Of a stretch of 64,000 nt of DNA, positions 47,794-55,893 are shown in pieces. The DNA comes from Lysobacter arenosi (GTDB lineage: Bacteria > Pseudomonadota > Gammaproteobacteria > Xanthomonadales > Xanthomonadaceae). The stretch spans positions 1,178,001 through 1,242,000 of the forward strand of contig NZ_CP071517.1 of assembly GCF_016613475.2 (NCBI RefSeq), in the 5' to 3' direction. A program made the translations under genes and the position numbers. Positions within the stretch are counted from its first letter, which is position 1; each line of letters starts with the position of its first letter. Below the pieces are notes generated by a model that was not told the origin of the DNA, ran no database searches, and worked only from the letters and a program-made list of their open reading frames with translations.

Positions 47794-48438
47794 TCATGGC
47801 AAAACCTGCACGGCCTTGCTCATGGCCATCAACAGGATCGCGGCATCGCGGGCGCCGGACAGGGACAGGCGCCCGTTGAAATCGAAGTGCGGCACACCCT
47901 CGACGGCAGCGGCGGTCGCCGGGTTGCCGGCGTCTGCCTGCGCCGAGTCGACAACATCCGGGGGCACGCCGACGTCCACCGCCAGCATCCGCAACGTAGC
48001 CTCGTCGCCAATGTCCTCGCCGCGCTGGAAGTACGCAGCGAACAGGCGATCGAGCAGCGCTTCGTACAACGACAGCTCGCCCAGCCCGGCCACGCGGCGC
48101 AGCAATCGGTGTGCCCGTGCAGTGTTGGGCATGCGTTCAATGGCCGACAGGTCGAGGTCGAGACCGACGCTGCTGGCCGCCTGCACCACCTGCTTCTGAC
48201 GTCGCCGGACCGCCTCGGCCGAGCCCAGTCGCCGCTCGTAGAACGCGGCGAATGGCACTCCTGACGCGGGCACGTCGGGCAACAGCTGCACCGGACGCCA
48301 GACCGTCTCGACGGCGACCGCCGGAAACATCTGCGTGTACTTGCCCCTCGCCATCGCCAGCTGGTGCTTGCCGATGAAGCACCAGGGGCAGATCAGGTCG
48401 AAGTGGATGCCGATCGTAAGCTTGTTGGCCGCACTCAC
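47794..48438 (-). CDS. DsbA-family oxidoreductase, FrnE-like
   Basis: A 214-residue thioredoxin-fold protein without a signal peptide. The active site is Cys17-Pro-Trp-Cys20 (FDLICPWCFIGKHQ), followed by the all-helical insert and EGVPHFDFNGRLSLSGARD with the cis-Pro region. This is the cytoplasmic FrnE/2-hydroxychromene-2-carboxylate isomerase-like group, found in polyketide and aromatic pathways. The start overlaps the MFS stop by four bases, so the two are coupled. Confidence 0.9.
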   Translation of the reverse strand: MSAANKLTIGIHFDLICPWCFIGKHQLAMARGKYTQMFPAVAVETVWRPVQLLPDVPASGVPFAAFYERRLGSAEAVRRRQKQVVQAASSVGLDLDLSAIERMPNTARAHRLLRRVAGLGELSLYEALLDRLFAAYFQRGEDIGDEATLRMLAVDVGVPPDVVDSAQADAGNPATAAAVEGVPHFDFNGRLSLSGARDAAILLMAMSKAVQVLP

Positions 48439-49760
48439 GTCTGCGCCTGCATGACGGTAGCGGAGCCGCGCGCGTGGGTTCCCACGTGCTCGACGTCGGT
48501 CAGGTAGTGGCGCTTGGCGAAATAGAACACGGCCGCTGCCATCACGCTGACCAGCGGCACCAGCTGGAACGCCTTGGCCAGGCCCAGCGCATCGGCGAGC
48601 AGGCCGGTAACCAGTGGCCCCGCGGCGAGGCCAAGCAGATTGTTGGCCAGCGTCAGCGTCGCAAATGCGGTGCCATGGATCGGCAGCGGCGTGAGATTGG
48701 CAACCATTGCGCCGGCCGGACCGCTGGTGCCGGCCGCCAGGACCATGCCCAGCGCGATCATCACCAGCTGCGGCGTGCCGTGTGGCAGCGCGAATGCGAG
48801 CGACAGCAACGCGCAGCTACCGAGGCTGTAGGCAATGGCAAGGTTGAACTTGTGTTGCGGCGCATTGCGGCACATGCGATCGCTGAGCATGCCGCAGGCG
48901 ATCATGCCGATGCCGCTGACCAGCACGATGATCGCCGACACCCCCCCGGCGACATCGGTGGCCATCGCGTAGTAGCGATTGAGGTAGCTGGGAATCCAGA
49001 CGATGACCGTGCCACCGACGAACAATTGCAGGCCACTGCCGACGTAGGCGCCGACCACCGAACGACTGTTGACCAGGCTGCGCAGCGGCACCCGTGCGGC
49101 CGGTGGCGCATCGATGCGTGGCTGATCCGGCCGAACCGGTGGCGAGATGCGCTTTTCCCTGACGATGATCGGATACAGCAGCGCCAGCGCCAGACCGAAC
49201 AGGGCCATCACCGCAAACGCCCAGCGCCATCCCAGGTGTGCGGCCACGGCACCACCCAGCGCCATGCCCAGCACCGAGCCGAACATGCCACCAGCCATGA
49301 AGGCGCCGGTCAGCGTTGCCCGCATGTCCTTGGGAAACACCGACAGCACGACGGCAATGCCGACGCTGCCGTAAGCCGCTTCGCCCACCCCCACGAAGAA
49401 GCGCGCGACCAGCATCTGCGGATACTGCTGCGCCAGGCCGCAGGCCAGCGTGGCCAGACTCCAGACGCCCGCCATCAGGGCCAGGCTCTTCACGCGACCG
49501 AACCGGTCGGCCAGCAGCGACAGCGGAAATGTCAGCAAGCCCACCATCAACGCGACGATGCCGCTCAACAGCCCGAGGCGGGCATCGGACAGCGCCCACT
49601 CCTGCTTGAGCAGCGGGAACACCGCATTGAGCACCTGTCGCGACATGTAGTCCGACAGCAGCAGACCGAAGCTCAGGCCGAACACGACCCAGGCATACCG
49701 CCGTGGAATCCGCGCGCCGGGGTCGTCGTTGCCGTGGTCTGGAAGGGAGTGGTAAGCCAT
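48435..49760 (-). CDS. MFS transporter
   Basis: A 441-residue major facilitator with twelve membrane helices. The loop 2-3 signature is LADRFGRVKSLALM, and MLSDRMCR is the matching motif in the second half. The overall type is close to the anion/carboxylate symporters. Given the co-transcribed enzymes it may import an acid substrate or export a product. Overlaps the dsbA-like gene by four bases; 56 bases separate it from the BKACE gene upstream. Confidence 0.92.
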   Translation of the reverse strand: MAYHSLPDHGNDDPGARIPRRYAWVVFGLSFGLLLSDYMSRQVLNAVFPLLKQEWALSDARLGLLSGIVALMVGLLTFPLSLLADRFGRVKSLALMAGVWSLATLACGLAQQYPQMLVARFFVGVGEAAYGSVGIAVVLSVFPKDMRATLTGAFMAGGMFGSVLGMALGGAVAAHLGWRWAFAVMALFGLALALLYPIIVREKRISPPVRPDQPRIDAPPAARVPLRSLVNSRSVVGAYVGSGLQLFVGGTVIVWIPSYLNRYYAMATDVAGGVSAIIVLVSGIGMIACGMLSDRMCRNAPQHKFNLAIAYSLGSCALLSLAFALPHGTPQLVMIALGMVLAAGTSGPAGAMVANLTPLPIHGTAFATLTLANNLLGLAAGPLVTGLLADALGLAKAFQLVPLVSVMAAAVFYFAKRHYLTDVEHVGTHARGSATVMQAQT

Positions 49761-49816
49761 GGGTCGAACCTGCAGTTCAATAGGCGGTGGTCACGCGGTG
49801 CCTGGAGCCGGCGGCC

Positions 49817-50872
49817 TCATGCCGGCTGCGGCACGCCCTTCCAGACAGGCCGGCGGTTGGGCGCGAAGCCATTGGCCGCCAGCGTCTCGTCGGCATCCTT
49901 GTAGAAGGTGCCGATCTTGTAGATCTCGCGCGCCTGCGCAGGCGTGGCGATGTCGCGGCCGAACTCGCGCGAGAACCGCACCAGCTGTTCGATCTGCTCG
50001 ACGCTGCCCATCTTGCGGTCACGGCGCTGGGTCCAGATGTTGTCCTCGTTGCCGCAGCGCACGTGCAGGCCCATCGCGATCGCCATCATGTTCAGCGGCA
50101 GCACGTTGAGCATCGACGACTCCAGCGTCAGCACCGACCCATCCGGGCAGCCGCGGACGAAATTGGCCAGGTTGTAGATGTTCGGGGCATCGAAGCCGCC
50201 ACCGATCGCCACCCAGGTCAGGATCAGCGGCACGTTGCAGGTGCCCTTGCGCATCATGCGCTCGACCGTCTCCAGCTGGGTGATGTTGGCAAGCTGGAAA
50301 TGGGTCTGGATGCCGTTGGCCGACAGTCGGCGGATGTGCTCCTCGACCCACTCCGGACCGGCCGGGATGGTCATCTCGCGGTAGGCGCGGTAGCCCTCCG
50401 GCGTGCCCAGGCTGGTGCCGGCCAGGTCGGCCTCGCACATCTGCTCGACCACGTTCATCTGATTGGTGTTGATCGCGATCGTGACCTGGTCCGGCGCCGG
50501 CGCCAGCTCGGCGAGCATGTGCCGGGTGTCGTCGGACAGCCACTTGGCGACGTTGCCCTCGCCTTCCGGCGCGAACGAGATCGAACCACCGACCTGCAGG
50601 ATCATGTCGGGCACGCGCGAGCGGATCCCGGCCAGCAGTTCGTTGAACATCGACAGGCGCTTGGATCCCTTGCCGTCCAGCTCGCGCACGTGCAGGTGCA
50701 GCACGGTGGCGCCGGCGTTGTAGCAATCGACCGCCTTCTGGATGTGCTCCTCCATCGTCACCGGGATGTCCTCCGGGAAGTCCGACGGCAGCCACTCCGG
50801 TCCATACGGCGCGGCGGTGATCACCAGCTTGGGCTGGTTCTCGGGGAACAACGATCCATCGAGGAAGTTCAT
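49817..50872 (-). CDS. BKACE family beta-keto acid cleavage enzyme (DUF849)
   Basis: A 351-residue TIM-barrel enzyme that would condense a beta-keto acid with acetyl-CoA and cleave it to acetoacetate plus a CoA ester. Likely zinc ligands are His59 and His61 (VLHLHVREL) and Glu276 (HVRCGNEDN), as in 3-keto-5-aminohexanoate cleavage enzyme. The start MNFLDGSLFPENQPKLVITAAP is typical. It lies between MFS and dioxygenase genes. Its substrate cannot be read from the sequence; it is the best clue that the pathway passes through a beta-keto acid. Confidence 0.92.
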   Translation of the reverse strand: MNFLDGSLFPENQPKLVITAAPYGPEWLPSDFPEDIPVTMEEHIQKAVDCYNAGATVLHLHVRELDGKGSKRLSMFNELLAGIRSRVPDMILQVGGSISFAPEGEGNVAKWLSDDTRHMLAELAPAPDQVTIAINTNQMNVVEQMCEADLAGTSLGTPEGYRAYREMTIPAGPEWVEEHIRRLSANGIQTHFQLANITQLETVERMMRKGTCNVPLILTWVAIGGGFDAPNIYNLANFVRGCPDGSVLTLESSMLNVLPLNMMAIAMGLHVRCGNEDNIWTQRRDRKMGSVEQIEQLVRFSREFGRDIATPAQAREIYKIGTFYKDADETLAANGFAPNRRPVWKGVPQPA

Positions 50873-50941
50873 GGGTATCTCCGTGTAATGCGCGGCGGTG
50901 GTGCAGTCGGATCGGCGGTGCCGGATTAGGTCAATGGCAAA

Positions 50942-51790
50942 TCAACAGGGCACGTCGCCGATGATCCCCGCGCGCTCCATCTTTCGATGGCAAGGCGGGT
51001 AATCCATCACTGCGTAATGCTGGGTGCTGCGGTTGTCCCAGATGGCGATGCTGTTGGGCGTCCAGCGCCATCGGACCTGGTACTCGGGGACATGGGCCTG
51101 GCTGATCAGGTACTGCAGCAACTGCTGCGCACCGGCCGTGTAGTCCTGGCCATAACGCACGTTGTCGGGCGTGTGGAAGTTGGTGAAGTGCGTGGTGAAG
51201 GCGTTGACGAACAGGATCTTCTCGCCGGTGTCCGGATGGATGCGCACCACGGGATGCTCGGCGTCGGGAAACTGTTGCTTCAGGGCGAGGCGCTTTTCGA
51301 TCGGCATCGCCGCGCCGAAGGTCGCTTCGATGCTGTGCCGGGCGCGCAGGCCGTCGATCTGTTGCTTGATGTGCCCGGGCAGCTTCTCGTAGGCGAGCAC
51401 CATGTTCGCCCACATCGTGTCGCCACCCATCGGCGGGCACTCCACGCAGCGCAGCACGCAGCCGAACGGCGGCGCCACGCGCCACGTCGCATCACTGTGC
51501 CAGGCGTTCTCGTAGCGCTCGTTGGGTTGCTCGGGCGACTTGTAGATGCGCACCAGGCCCGGGTGCTCCGGGTCGCTGCCGGCGACCGGGTGATCCTCCA
51601 GCTCGCCGAAGCGGCGGGCGAAGGCCACGTGCTCGGCGCGGGTGATGTCCTGGTCGCGCAGGAACAGCACCTTGTGCCGGACCAGCAAGCTGCGAAGCTC
51701 CTCGAACACGCCATCGTCATGGATGGCATCGGCCAGGTCGACACCGACCAGTTCGGCTCCGATGGCGCAGGTCAGCTGTTCGGCGCGCAT
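50942..51790 (-). CDS. TauD/TfdA family alpha-ketoglutarate-dependent dioxygenase
   Basis: A 282-residue Fe(II)/2-oxoglutarate dioxygenase. The iron site is His98, Asp100 (AWHSDATW) and His258 (STQHYAVMDY); Arg269 (HRKMERAGI) should bind 2-oxoglutarate. Members hydroxylate next to a sulfonate, sulfate ester, ether or carboxylate, leading to cleavage. Starts 11 bases after the quinone oxidoreductase gene. It could initiate side-chain attack on the substrate of this cluster. Confidence 0.93.
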   Translation of the reverse strand: MRAEQLTCAIGAELVGVDLADAIHDDGVFEELRSLLVRHKVLFLRDQDITRAEHVAFARRFGELEDHPVAGSDPEHPGLVRIYKSPEQPNERYENAWHSDATWRVAPPFGCVLRCVECPPMGGDTMWANMVLAYEKLPGHIKQQIDGLRARHSIEATFGAAMPIEKRLALKQQFPDAEHPVVRIHPDTGEKILFVNAFTTHFTNFHTPDNVRYGQDYTAGAQQLLQYLISQAHVPEYQVRWRWTPNSIAIWDNRSTQHYAVMDYPPCHRKMERAGIIGDVPC

Positions 51791-51801
51791 GTCGGTCGTC
51801 C

Positions 51802-52782
51802 TCAGATCACGAAGATCGACGAGCCGGTGGTCTTGCGGGACTCCAGGTCGCGATGGGCCTGCACCGCATCCTCCAGCGCATAGCGCTGGTTGATGCCGAT
51901 GCGGATGCGACCGGCCGCGACATGGTCGAAGAGCTCGGCGGCAAGCTCGGCCTTCTCGGCAGGGTCGGCGATGTAATCGGCGAGCGCCGGGCGGGTCATG
52001 TAGAGCGAACCCTTGATCGCCAGCAGCTGCGGGTTGAACGGCGGGATCGGTCCCGACGCGGTGCCGACGCAGACCATCAGGCCGCGGCGCTTGAGCGAGT
52101 CGAGCGAGGCCTCGAAGGTGGTCTTGCCGACGCTGTCGAACACCACCGAGACGCCAACGCCGGCAGTCAGCTCGCGCACGCGCTTGGCGACGTCCTCGTG
52201 GCTGTAGTTGATGACGTGGTCACAACCGTGGGCACGCGCGATCTCGGCCTTGGCTTCGGTCGACACGGTGCCGATCACGGTCAGGCCAAGCAGTTTCGCC
52301 CACTGCGCGACGATCAGGCCGACACCGCCGGCGGCGGCATGCAGAAGGATCGAATCGCCGGCCTTGAACGGATAAATGCGGCGCATCAGGTAGGCCGCAG
52401 TCAGGCCGCGCATGGTCATGGCGGCGGCGGTCTCGCAGGCGATCGCCTCGGGCAGCTTGATCAGCGGCGCCGCCGGCACCAGGCGCTCGGTGCTGTAGGC
52501 ACCCAGCGTGTTGATGAAGCCGGTATAGGTGACACGGTCGCCGACGCCGACCTGGTCGACGCCAGCGCCGATCGCCTCGACCACGCCCGCCGCCTCGACG
52601 CCGATGCCGGCCGGCAACGGGATCACGTAGGTACCATTGCGGAAGTAAGTGTCGGCGTAGTTCAGCCCGACCGCGACGTGGCGCAACCGCACCTTGCCCG
52701 GGCCCGGGTCGCCGACAGCGACGGACTCGTAGCGCAGAACCTCGGGGCCGCCGGCCTGATGGAATCGAACAGCATGGGCCAT
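51802..52782 (-). CDS. NADPH:quinone oxidoreductase-type MDR protein
   Basis: First gene of the minus operon. A 326-residue zinc-free medium-chain reductase with LNYADTYFRNGTY, the Rossmann motif HAAAGGVGLIVAQWAKLLG and VVFDSVGKTTFEASLDSL. No structural-zinc Cys cluster is present. Start taken at ATG 52782; a TTG at 52797 is also possible. It reduces quinones or enones with NADPH. The promoter is the conserved block at 52839-52914, and araC is transcribed in the opposite direction. Confidence 0.92.
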   Translation of the reverse strand: MAHAVRFHQAGGPEVLRYESVAVGDPGPGKVRLRHVAVGLNYADTYFRNGTYVIPLPAGIGVEAAGVVEAIGAGVDQVGVGDRVTYTGFINTLGAYSTERLVPAAPLIKLPEAIACETAAAMTMRGLTAAYLMRRIYPFKAGDSILLHAAAGGVGLIVAQWAKLLGLTVIGTVSTEAKAEIARAHGCDHVINYSHEDVAKRVRELTAGVGVSVVFDSVGKTTFEASLDSLKRRGLMVCVGTASGPIPPFNPQLLAIKGSLYMTRPALADYIADPAEKAELAAELFDHVAAGRIRIGINQRYALEDAVQAHRDLESRKTTGSSIFVI

Positions 52783-52838
52783 GGCAGTTTTCTGCAACCT
52801 CTCAACTATGAATCGGGGGCACCCCTCAAGGGGCTGAC

Positions 52839-52914
52839 GGCTTCGACTATAGGCACGCGGAGGGGCGCAATTCTTTCCAAACGGCGACAGCGATTTCTCA
52901 TATCATGACAAGGC
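52839..52914 (-). promoter_or_regulatory. Conserved regulon promoter, copy 2 (minus operon), overlapping the araC promoter
   Basis: Minus-strand block aligning without gaps to 38518-38593. It has GCCTTGTCATGA (52914-52903), TCGCTGTCGCCGTT (52893-52880), TTGC and CCTATAGTCGA with TATAGT at 52851-52846. The operator part overlaps, on the plus strand, TATCAT at 52901-52906, the probable -10 element of the divergent araC gene, so the regulator could also control itself. Confidence 0.8.
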
Positions 52915-52935
52915 GCCCGAGCCTGGAACCGGTCC

Positions 52936-53962
52936 ATGAGCAGCCTCATCCGTGCCGCCACGCTGAAGAACTATTTCGAGGTGGCGCAGCAACTCGGCCT
53001 CAATCCGCAGCCGCTGCTGCGCACGGCCGGACTGAGCCGGACCATGCTGTCCGATCCGGAGCGGCGCATCCCCGCTTCCGCCGCGGTCAAGCTGCTGGAG
53101 GATTCCGCCCGCCAGACCGGCTGCGACACATTCGGCCTGCGCATGGCCGAATCGCGCCAGATGTCGGACTTCGGCGTCGTCAGCCTGCTGCTGATCCACC
53201 AGCCGACGCTGCGCGATGCGCTGATGACGACCATGAAGTACCGCCACCTGCTCAACGAGCTGCTGGCGATCCATGTCGAAGACCGAGGGCGCACGGTGGT
53301 GATCCGCGAGGAATTCGTGCCCGGCCCGGGCCCGACCTCGCGCCAGGCCATCGAACTGGCGATGGGCGCGCTATACCGCCTGTGCGGGTTCCTGCTCGGT
53401 CCGCACTGGAAGCCACACAGCGTGCACTTCACCCACGGCCCGCCGGAAAACCTGCTGGTCCATCGTCGCGTTTTCCGCTGCGCCACCGAGTTCGACCGCG
53501 AGTTCAACGGCATCGTCTGCGACGCGGCCGACCTCACCTACCGCAACCCGTCGGCCGATCCGGCCATGGCCGTCTACGTCAAACGCCTGGTGGAGTCGCT
53601 GCCGACCCCCGACAAGAACTCCATCACCACCGATGTGCGCAAGGACCTCTACATCCTGATGCCGATGGGCCCAGGCCACCATCGAGCAGGTCGCGCACGG
53701 CCGCGGCATGAACGTGCGCACGCTGCAGCGCCGCCTCGAGGAAGCCAACGAGACGTTCTCCGACATCCTCAATTCGGTTCGCACCGACCTGGCGGTCCGC
53801 TACATGGAGAACCGCAACTACTCGCTGCAGGTGGTCGGACGGCTGTTGGGATTCTCCGCGCCCAGCTCGTTCACGCGCTGGTTCTCGGCCGAGTTCGGCA
53901 TGGCACCACGGGCGTGGCGCAAGGACCTGCGCTCGCGCAGCGAGCTGCCAAAGGGTCGTTGA
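52936..53962 (+). pseudogene. AraC-family regulator, single-base frameshift before the DNA-binding domain
   Basis: About 341 residues if repaired. The first frame gives MSSLIRAATLKNYFEVAQQLGLNPQPLLRTAGLS and a ligand-binding domain of the Arabinose_bd type (OruR/ArgR-like group). The second frame gives the double helix-turn-helix: MNVRTLQRRLEEANETFSDILNSVRTDLAVRYMENRN, then GRLLGFSAPSSFTRWFSAEFG. CCC at 53670-53672 should be CC; then the text reads LMPMGQATIEQVAHGRGMNVRTLQRRL without a break. As written, the protein would lack its DNA-binding domain. It is divergent from the quinone oxidoreductase gene and is the likely activator of both conserved promoters. Confidence 0.88.
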
Positions 53963-53974
53963 TGCCCCCCAAAC

Positions 53975-54005
53975 CTGTCCCGGACGCAATGTGCGCCCGG
54001 GACAG
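53975..54005. terminator. Inverted repeat between convergent araC and sulfatase genes
   Basis: Nine-base arms (53975-53983 and 53997-54005) pair perfectly around a 13-base loop, between the ends of two convergent genes. No long T run on either strand. Confidence 0.5.
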
Positions 54006-54015
54006 TTGATCCGCC

Positions 54016-55566
54016 TCAGTTGGGATGCAGGGATTCGAGCTTCTTCAGACGCTTCACCGCGTCCTCCTGCTTCAACAGCCCATAGTTGATCGCGCCTGCA
54101 TTGAGCCCGCTGCCGGCCTGGTATGGGTAGTCCATGAAGTCGGAGAAGAACGCCTTGATCGCGCCCATCACCGGGACGATCAGCCACATCTGCCTGGCCA
54201 GGAATTCAATCGCACCTCCGCCGTCTTCCAGCCCGCGTTCGTACGGATCCATGCGCAGGTTGCAGATCGTCGCCCAGTTGGTCACGGTGCGCGAACCGGT
54301 GGCGATGTTTCCGTGCGCCTGCACGGCGAAACTCAGTTTCCAGTCCTGGAAGCGCAACGCATTTAGGCTTCCGCCCTGGTCGAAGTAGAAGATCGCGTCG
54401 CGCGGCCCCTTCTTCTCCTTGCCCTGGAAGTACGGCATGAAGTTGAAGCCATCGAGCTTCACCTTGAACTTCTTCTTCCCGACCGTGGTGCCCTTGGCAA
54501 GTTGCTCCTTGATGTCCGGCGCTCCCGCCGCCGCACACAGCGTGGGGAACATGTCGAGCAACGAGATCGGGTCATTGATGACCGTGCCCGGCTCGATCAC
54601 GCCCGGCCAGCGGATCGCCATCGGGATGCGGAAGCCGCCTTCCCAGGTCGAGCCCTTCTCGCCGCGGAACATCGTCATCGCACCGTCCGGCCACAACGCG
54701 ATCTCCGCGCCGTTGTCGGTCGTGTAGACGACGATCGTGTTGTCGTCGATGCCAAGTTCGTCCAGCAGGTCCAGCAACTCACCCACATGGCCGTCGTGTT
54801 CGACCATGCCGTCGGCGTGCATGCCCTTGCCCGTCTTGCCCAGCGATTCCTTCTTCAGGTGGGTGAAGACATGCATGCGCGTGGTGTTGAACCAGACGAA
54901 GAACGGCGTCTCGTCCTTGACGCTTTTCTTGATGAACTTCTGCGCGGCACCGAGGAACTCCTCATCGATCGTCGGCATGCGCTTGATGTTCAGCGGTCCG
55001 GTGTCCTCGATCTTCCCGCCTGCGTATGAGTGGATCACGCCACGCGGCCCGAACTTCTTCTTGAACGCCGGATCCTTCGGATAGAAGTAGCCCTCTGGCT
55101 CTTCTTCGGCGTTGAGGTGGTAGAGGTTGCCGAAGAACTCATCGAAGCCGTGATTGGTCGGCAGATGCTGGTCCTGGTCGCCGAGGTGATTCTTGCCGAA
55201 TTGACCGGTCGCATAGCCCTGGCTCTTCATCACATCGGCAATGGTGGGCATCCAGTCGGTGATTCCGTGCGGGTCGCCCGGCATGCCGATGGTGAGAAGG
55301 CCCGTGCGGAACGGCTCCTGCCCGAGGATGAAAGAGGCGCGACCGGCGGTGCAGCTCTGCTGTCCGTAAGAGTCGGTGAACAACGCACCTTCGTTGGCGA
55401 TGCGGTCGATGTTGGGCGTCTGGTAGCCCATCAGACCTCGAGTGTAGGCGCTGATCTGCGGAATGCCGATGTCATCGCCGAAGATGACCAAGATGTTGGG
55501 CTTGCTGGAGGATGCGGCTTTGGATGAGCTACGCCCGCTTTTCGCGGGGGCTTTCTTGGGGGCCAT
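54016..55566 (-). CDS. Arylsulfatase-type sulfatase
   Basis: A 516-residue type I sulfatase. Asp31/Asp32 (VIFGDDIGIP) bind the metal. The formylglycine site is Cys72 in SCTAGRASF, with Ala74 in place of the usual Pro and Arg76 conserved. GKNHLGDQ and TTDNGAEIALWPDGAMTMFRGEKGSTWEGGFRIP are standard. The first 20 residues are Lys/Ser-rich with no signal peptide, so the enzyme is probably cytoplasmic unless exported unusually. It is convergent with araC. The conserved regulon promoter is not present upstream, so membership in the catabolic regulon is uncertain. Confidence 0.92.
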   Translation of the reverse strand: MAPKKAPAKSGRSSSKAASSSKPNILVIFGDDIGIPQISAYTRGLMGYQTPNIDRIANEGALFTDSYGQQSCTAGRASFILGQEPFRTGLLTIGMPGDPHGITDWMPTIADVMKSQGYATGQFGKNHLGDQDQHLPTNHGFDEFFGNLYHLNAEEEPEGYFYPKDPAFKKKFGPRGVIHSYAGGKIEDTGPLNIKRMPTIDEEFLGAAQKFIKKSVKDETPFFVWFNTTRMHVFTHLKKESLGKTGKGMHADGMVEHDGHVGELLDLLDELGIDDNTIVVYTTDNGAEIALWPDGAMTMFRGEKGSTWEGGFRIPMAIRWPGVIEPGTVINDPISLLDMFPTLCAAAGAPDIKEQLAKGTTVGKKKFKVKLDGFNFMPYFQGKEKKGPRDAIFYFDQGGSLNALRFQDWKLSFAVQAHGNIATGSRTVTNWATICNLRMDPYERGLEDGGGAIEFLARQMWLIVPVMGAIKAFFSDFMDYPYQAGSGLNAGAINYGLLKQEDAVKRLKKLESLHPN

Positions 55567-55672
55567 GACGATCTCCTGGGGGACAGCCGCTCCGGGCGGA
55601 CTTAGGCGAGCGGTTCATGGATTGTTGTTAGTCGGCGTCTGCCTTGTGTGAAGGTGCGGGAGTGTCAGCCAC

Positions 55673-55698
55673 AAAAAAGCCCGCAATTTGCGGGCTCT
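55673..55698 (-). terminator. Terminator after tRNA-Ser
   Basis: Nine-base arms (55678-55686 and 55688-55696) followed on the minus strand by six T, 12 bases after the tRNA CCA end. Confidence 0.88.
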
Positions 55699-55709
55699 TG
55701 TGAAGACTT

Positions 55710-55799
55710 TGGCGGAGAGAGTGGGATTCGAACCCACGGTGGTATTGCTACCACGGCGGTTTTCAAGACCGCTGCCTTAAACCACTCGGCCATCTCTCC
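55710..55799 (-). tRNA. tRNA-Ser, anticodon UGA
   Basis: Minus-strand 90-nt gene including an encoded CCA (55710-55712). The acceptor stem GGAGAGA pairs with TCTCTCC. The anticodon loop CTTGAAA gives UGA, reading UCA and other UCN serine codons. A long variable arm (GTGGTAGCAATACCAC part) and the T-loop GTTCGAATCCC are present, as expected for a class II serine tRNA. Confidence 0.97.
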
Positions 55800-55893
55800 G
55801 ATTGCGTGACGACTGCTGACCCGCCTGGCGGGCCGCGCATTGTCGCATAGCACCCGGGCAGGCTCTCAAGCCTGCGTGCCTGGGCTGGCGCGC

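Larger units (their letters stand above)
55567..55893. other. Spacer between sulfatase and lysR genes, containing tRNA-Ser
   Basis: No protein gene was found. The stretch holds the tRNA-Ser gene, its terminator, and a 7-bp hairpin at 55858-55875 (CTCA loop) just after the lysR stop. No strong promoter for the sulfatase gene is obvious between 55567 and 55670. Confidence 0.7.

Noticed and set aside
53708..53962. Separate 84-residue gene for a short AraC-type DNA-binding protein
   Set aside because: Removing one C upstream fuses it perfectly to the preceding frame, so it is more likely the end of the broken araC gene.
55710..55799. tRNA-Ser as a possible suppressor of the aroA TAG
   Set aside because: Its anticodon is UGA, which reads UCA-type codons and cannot pair with UAG.
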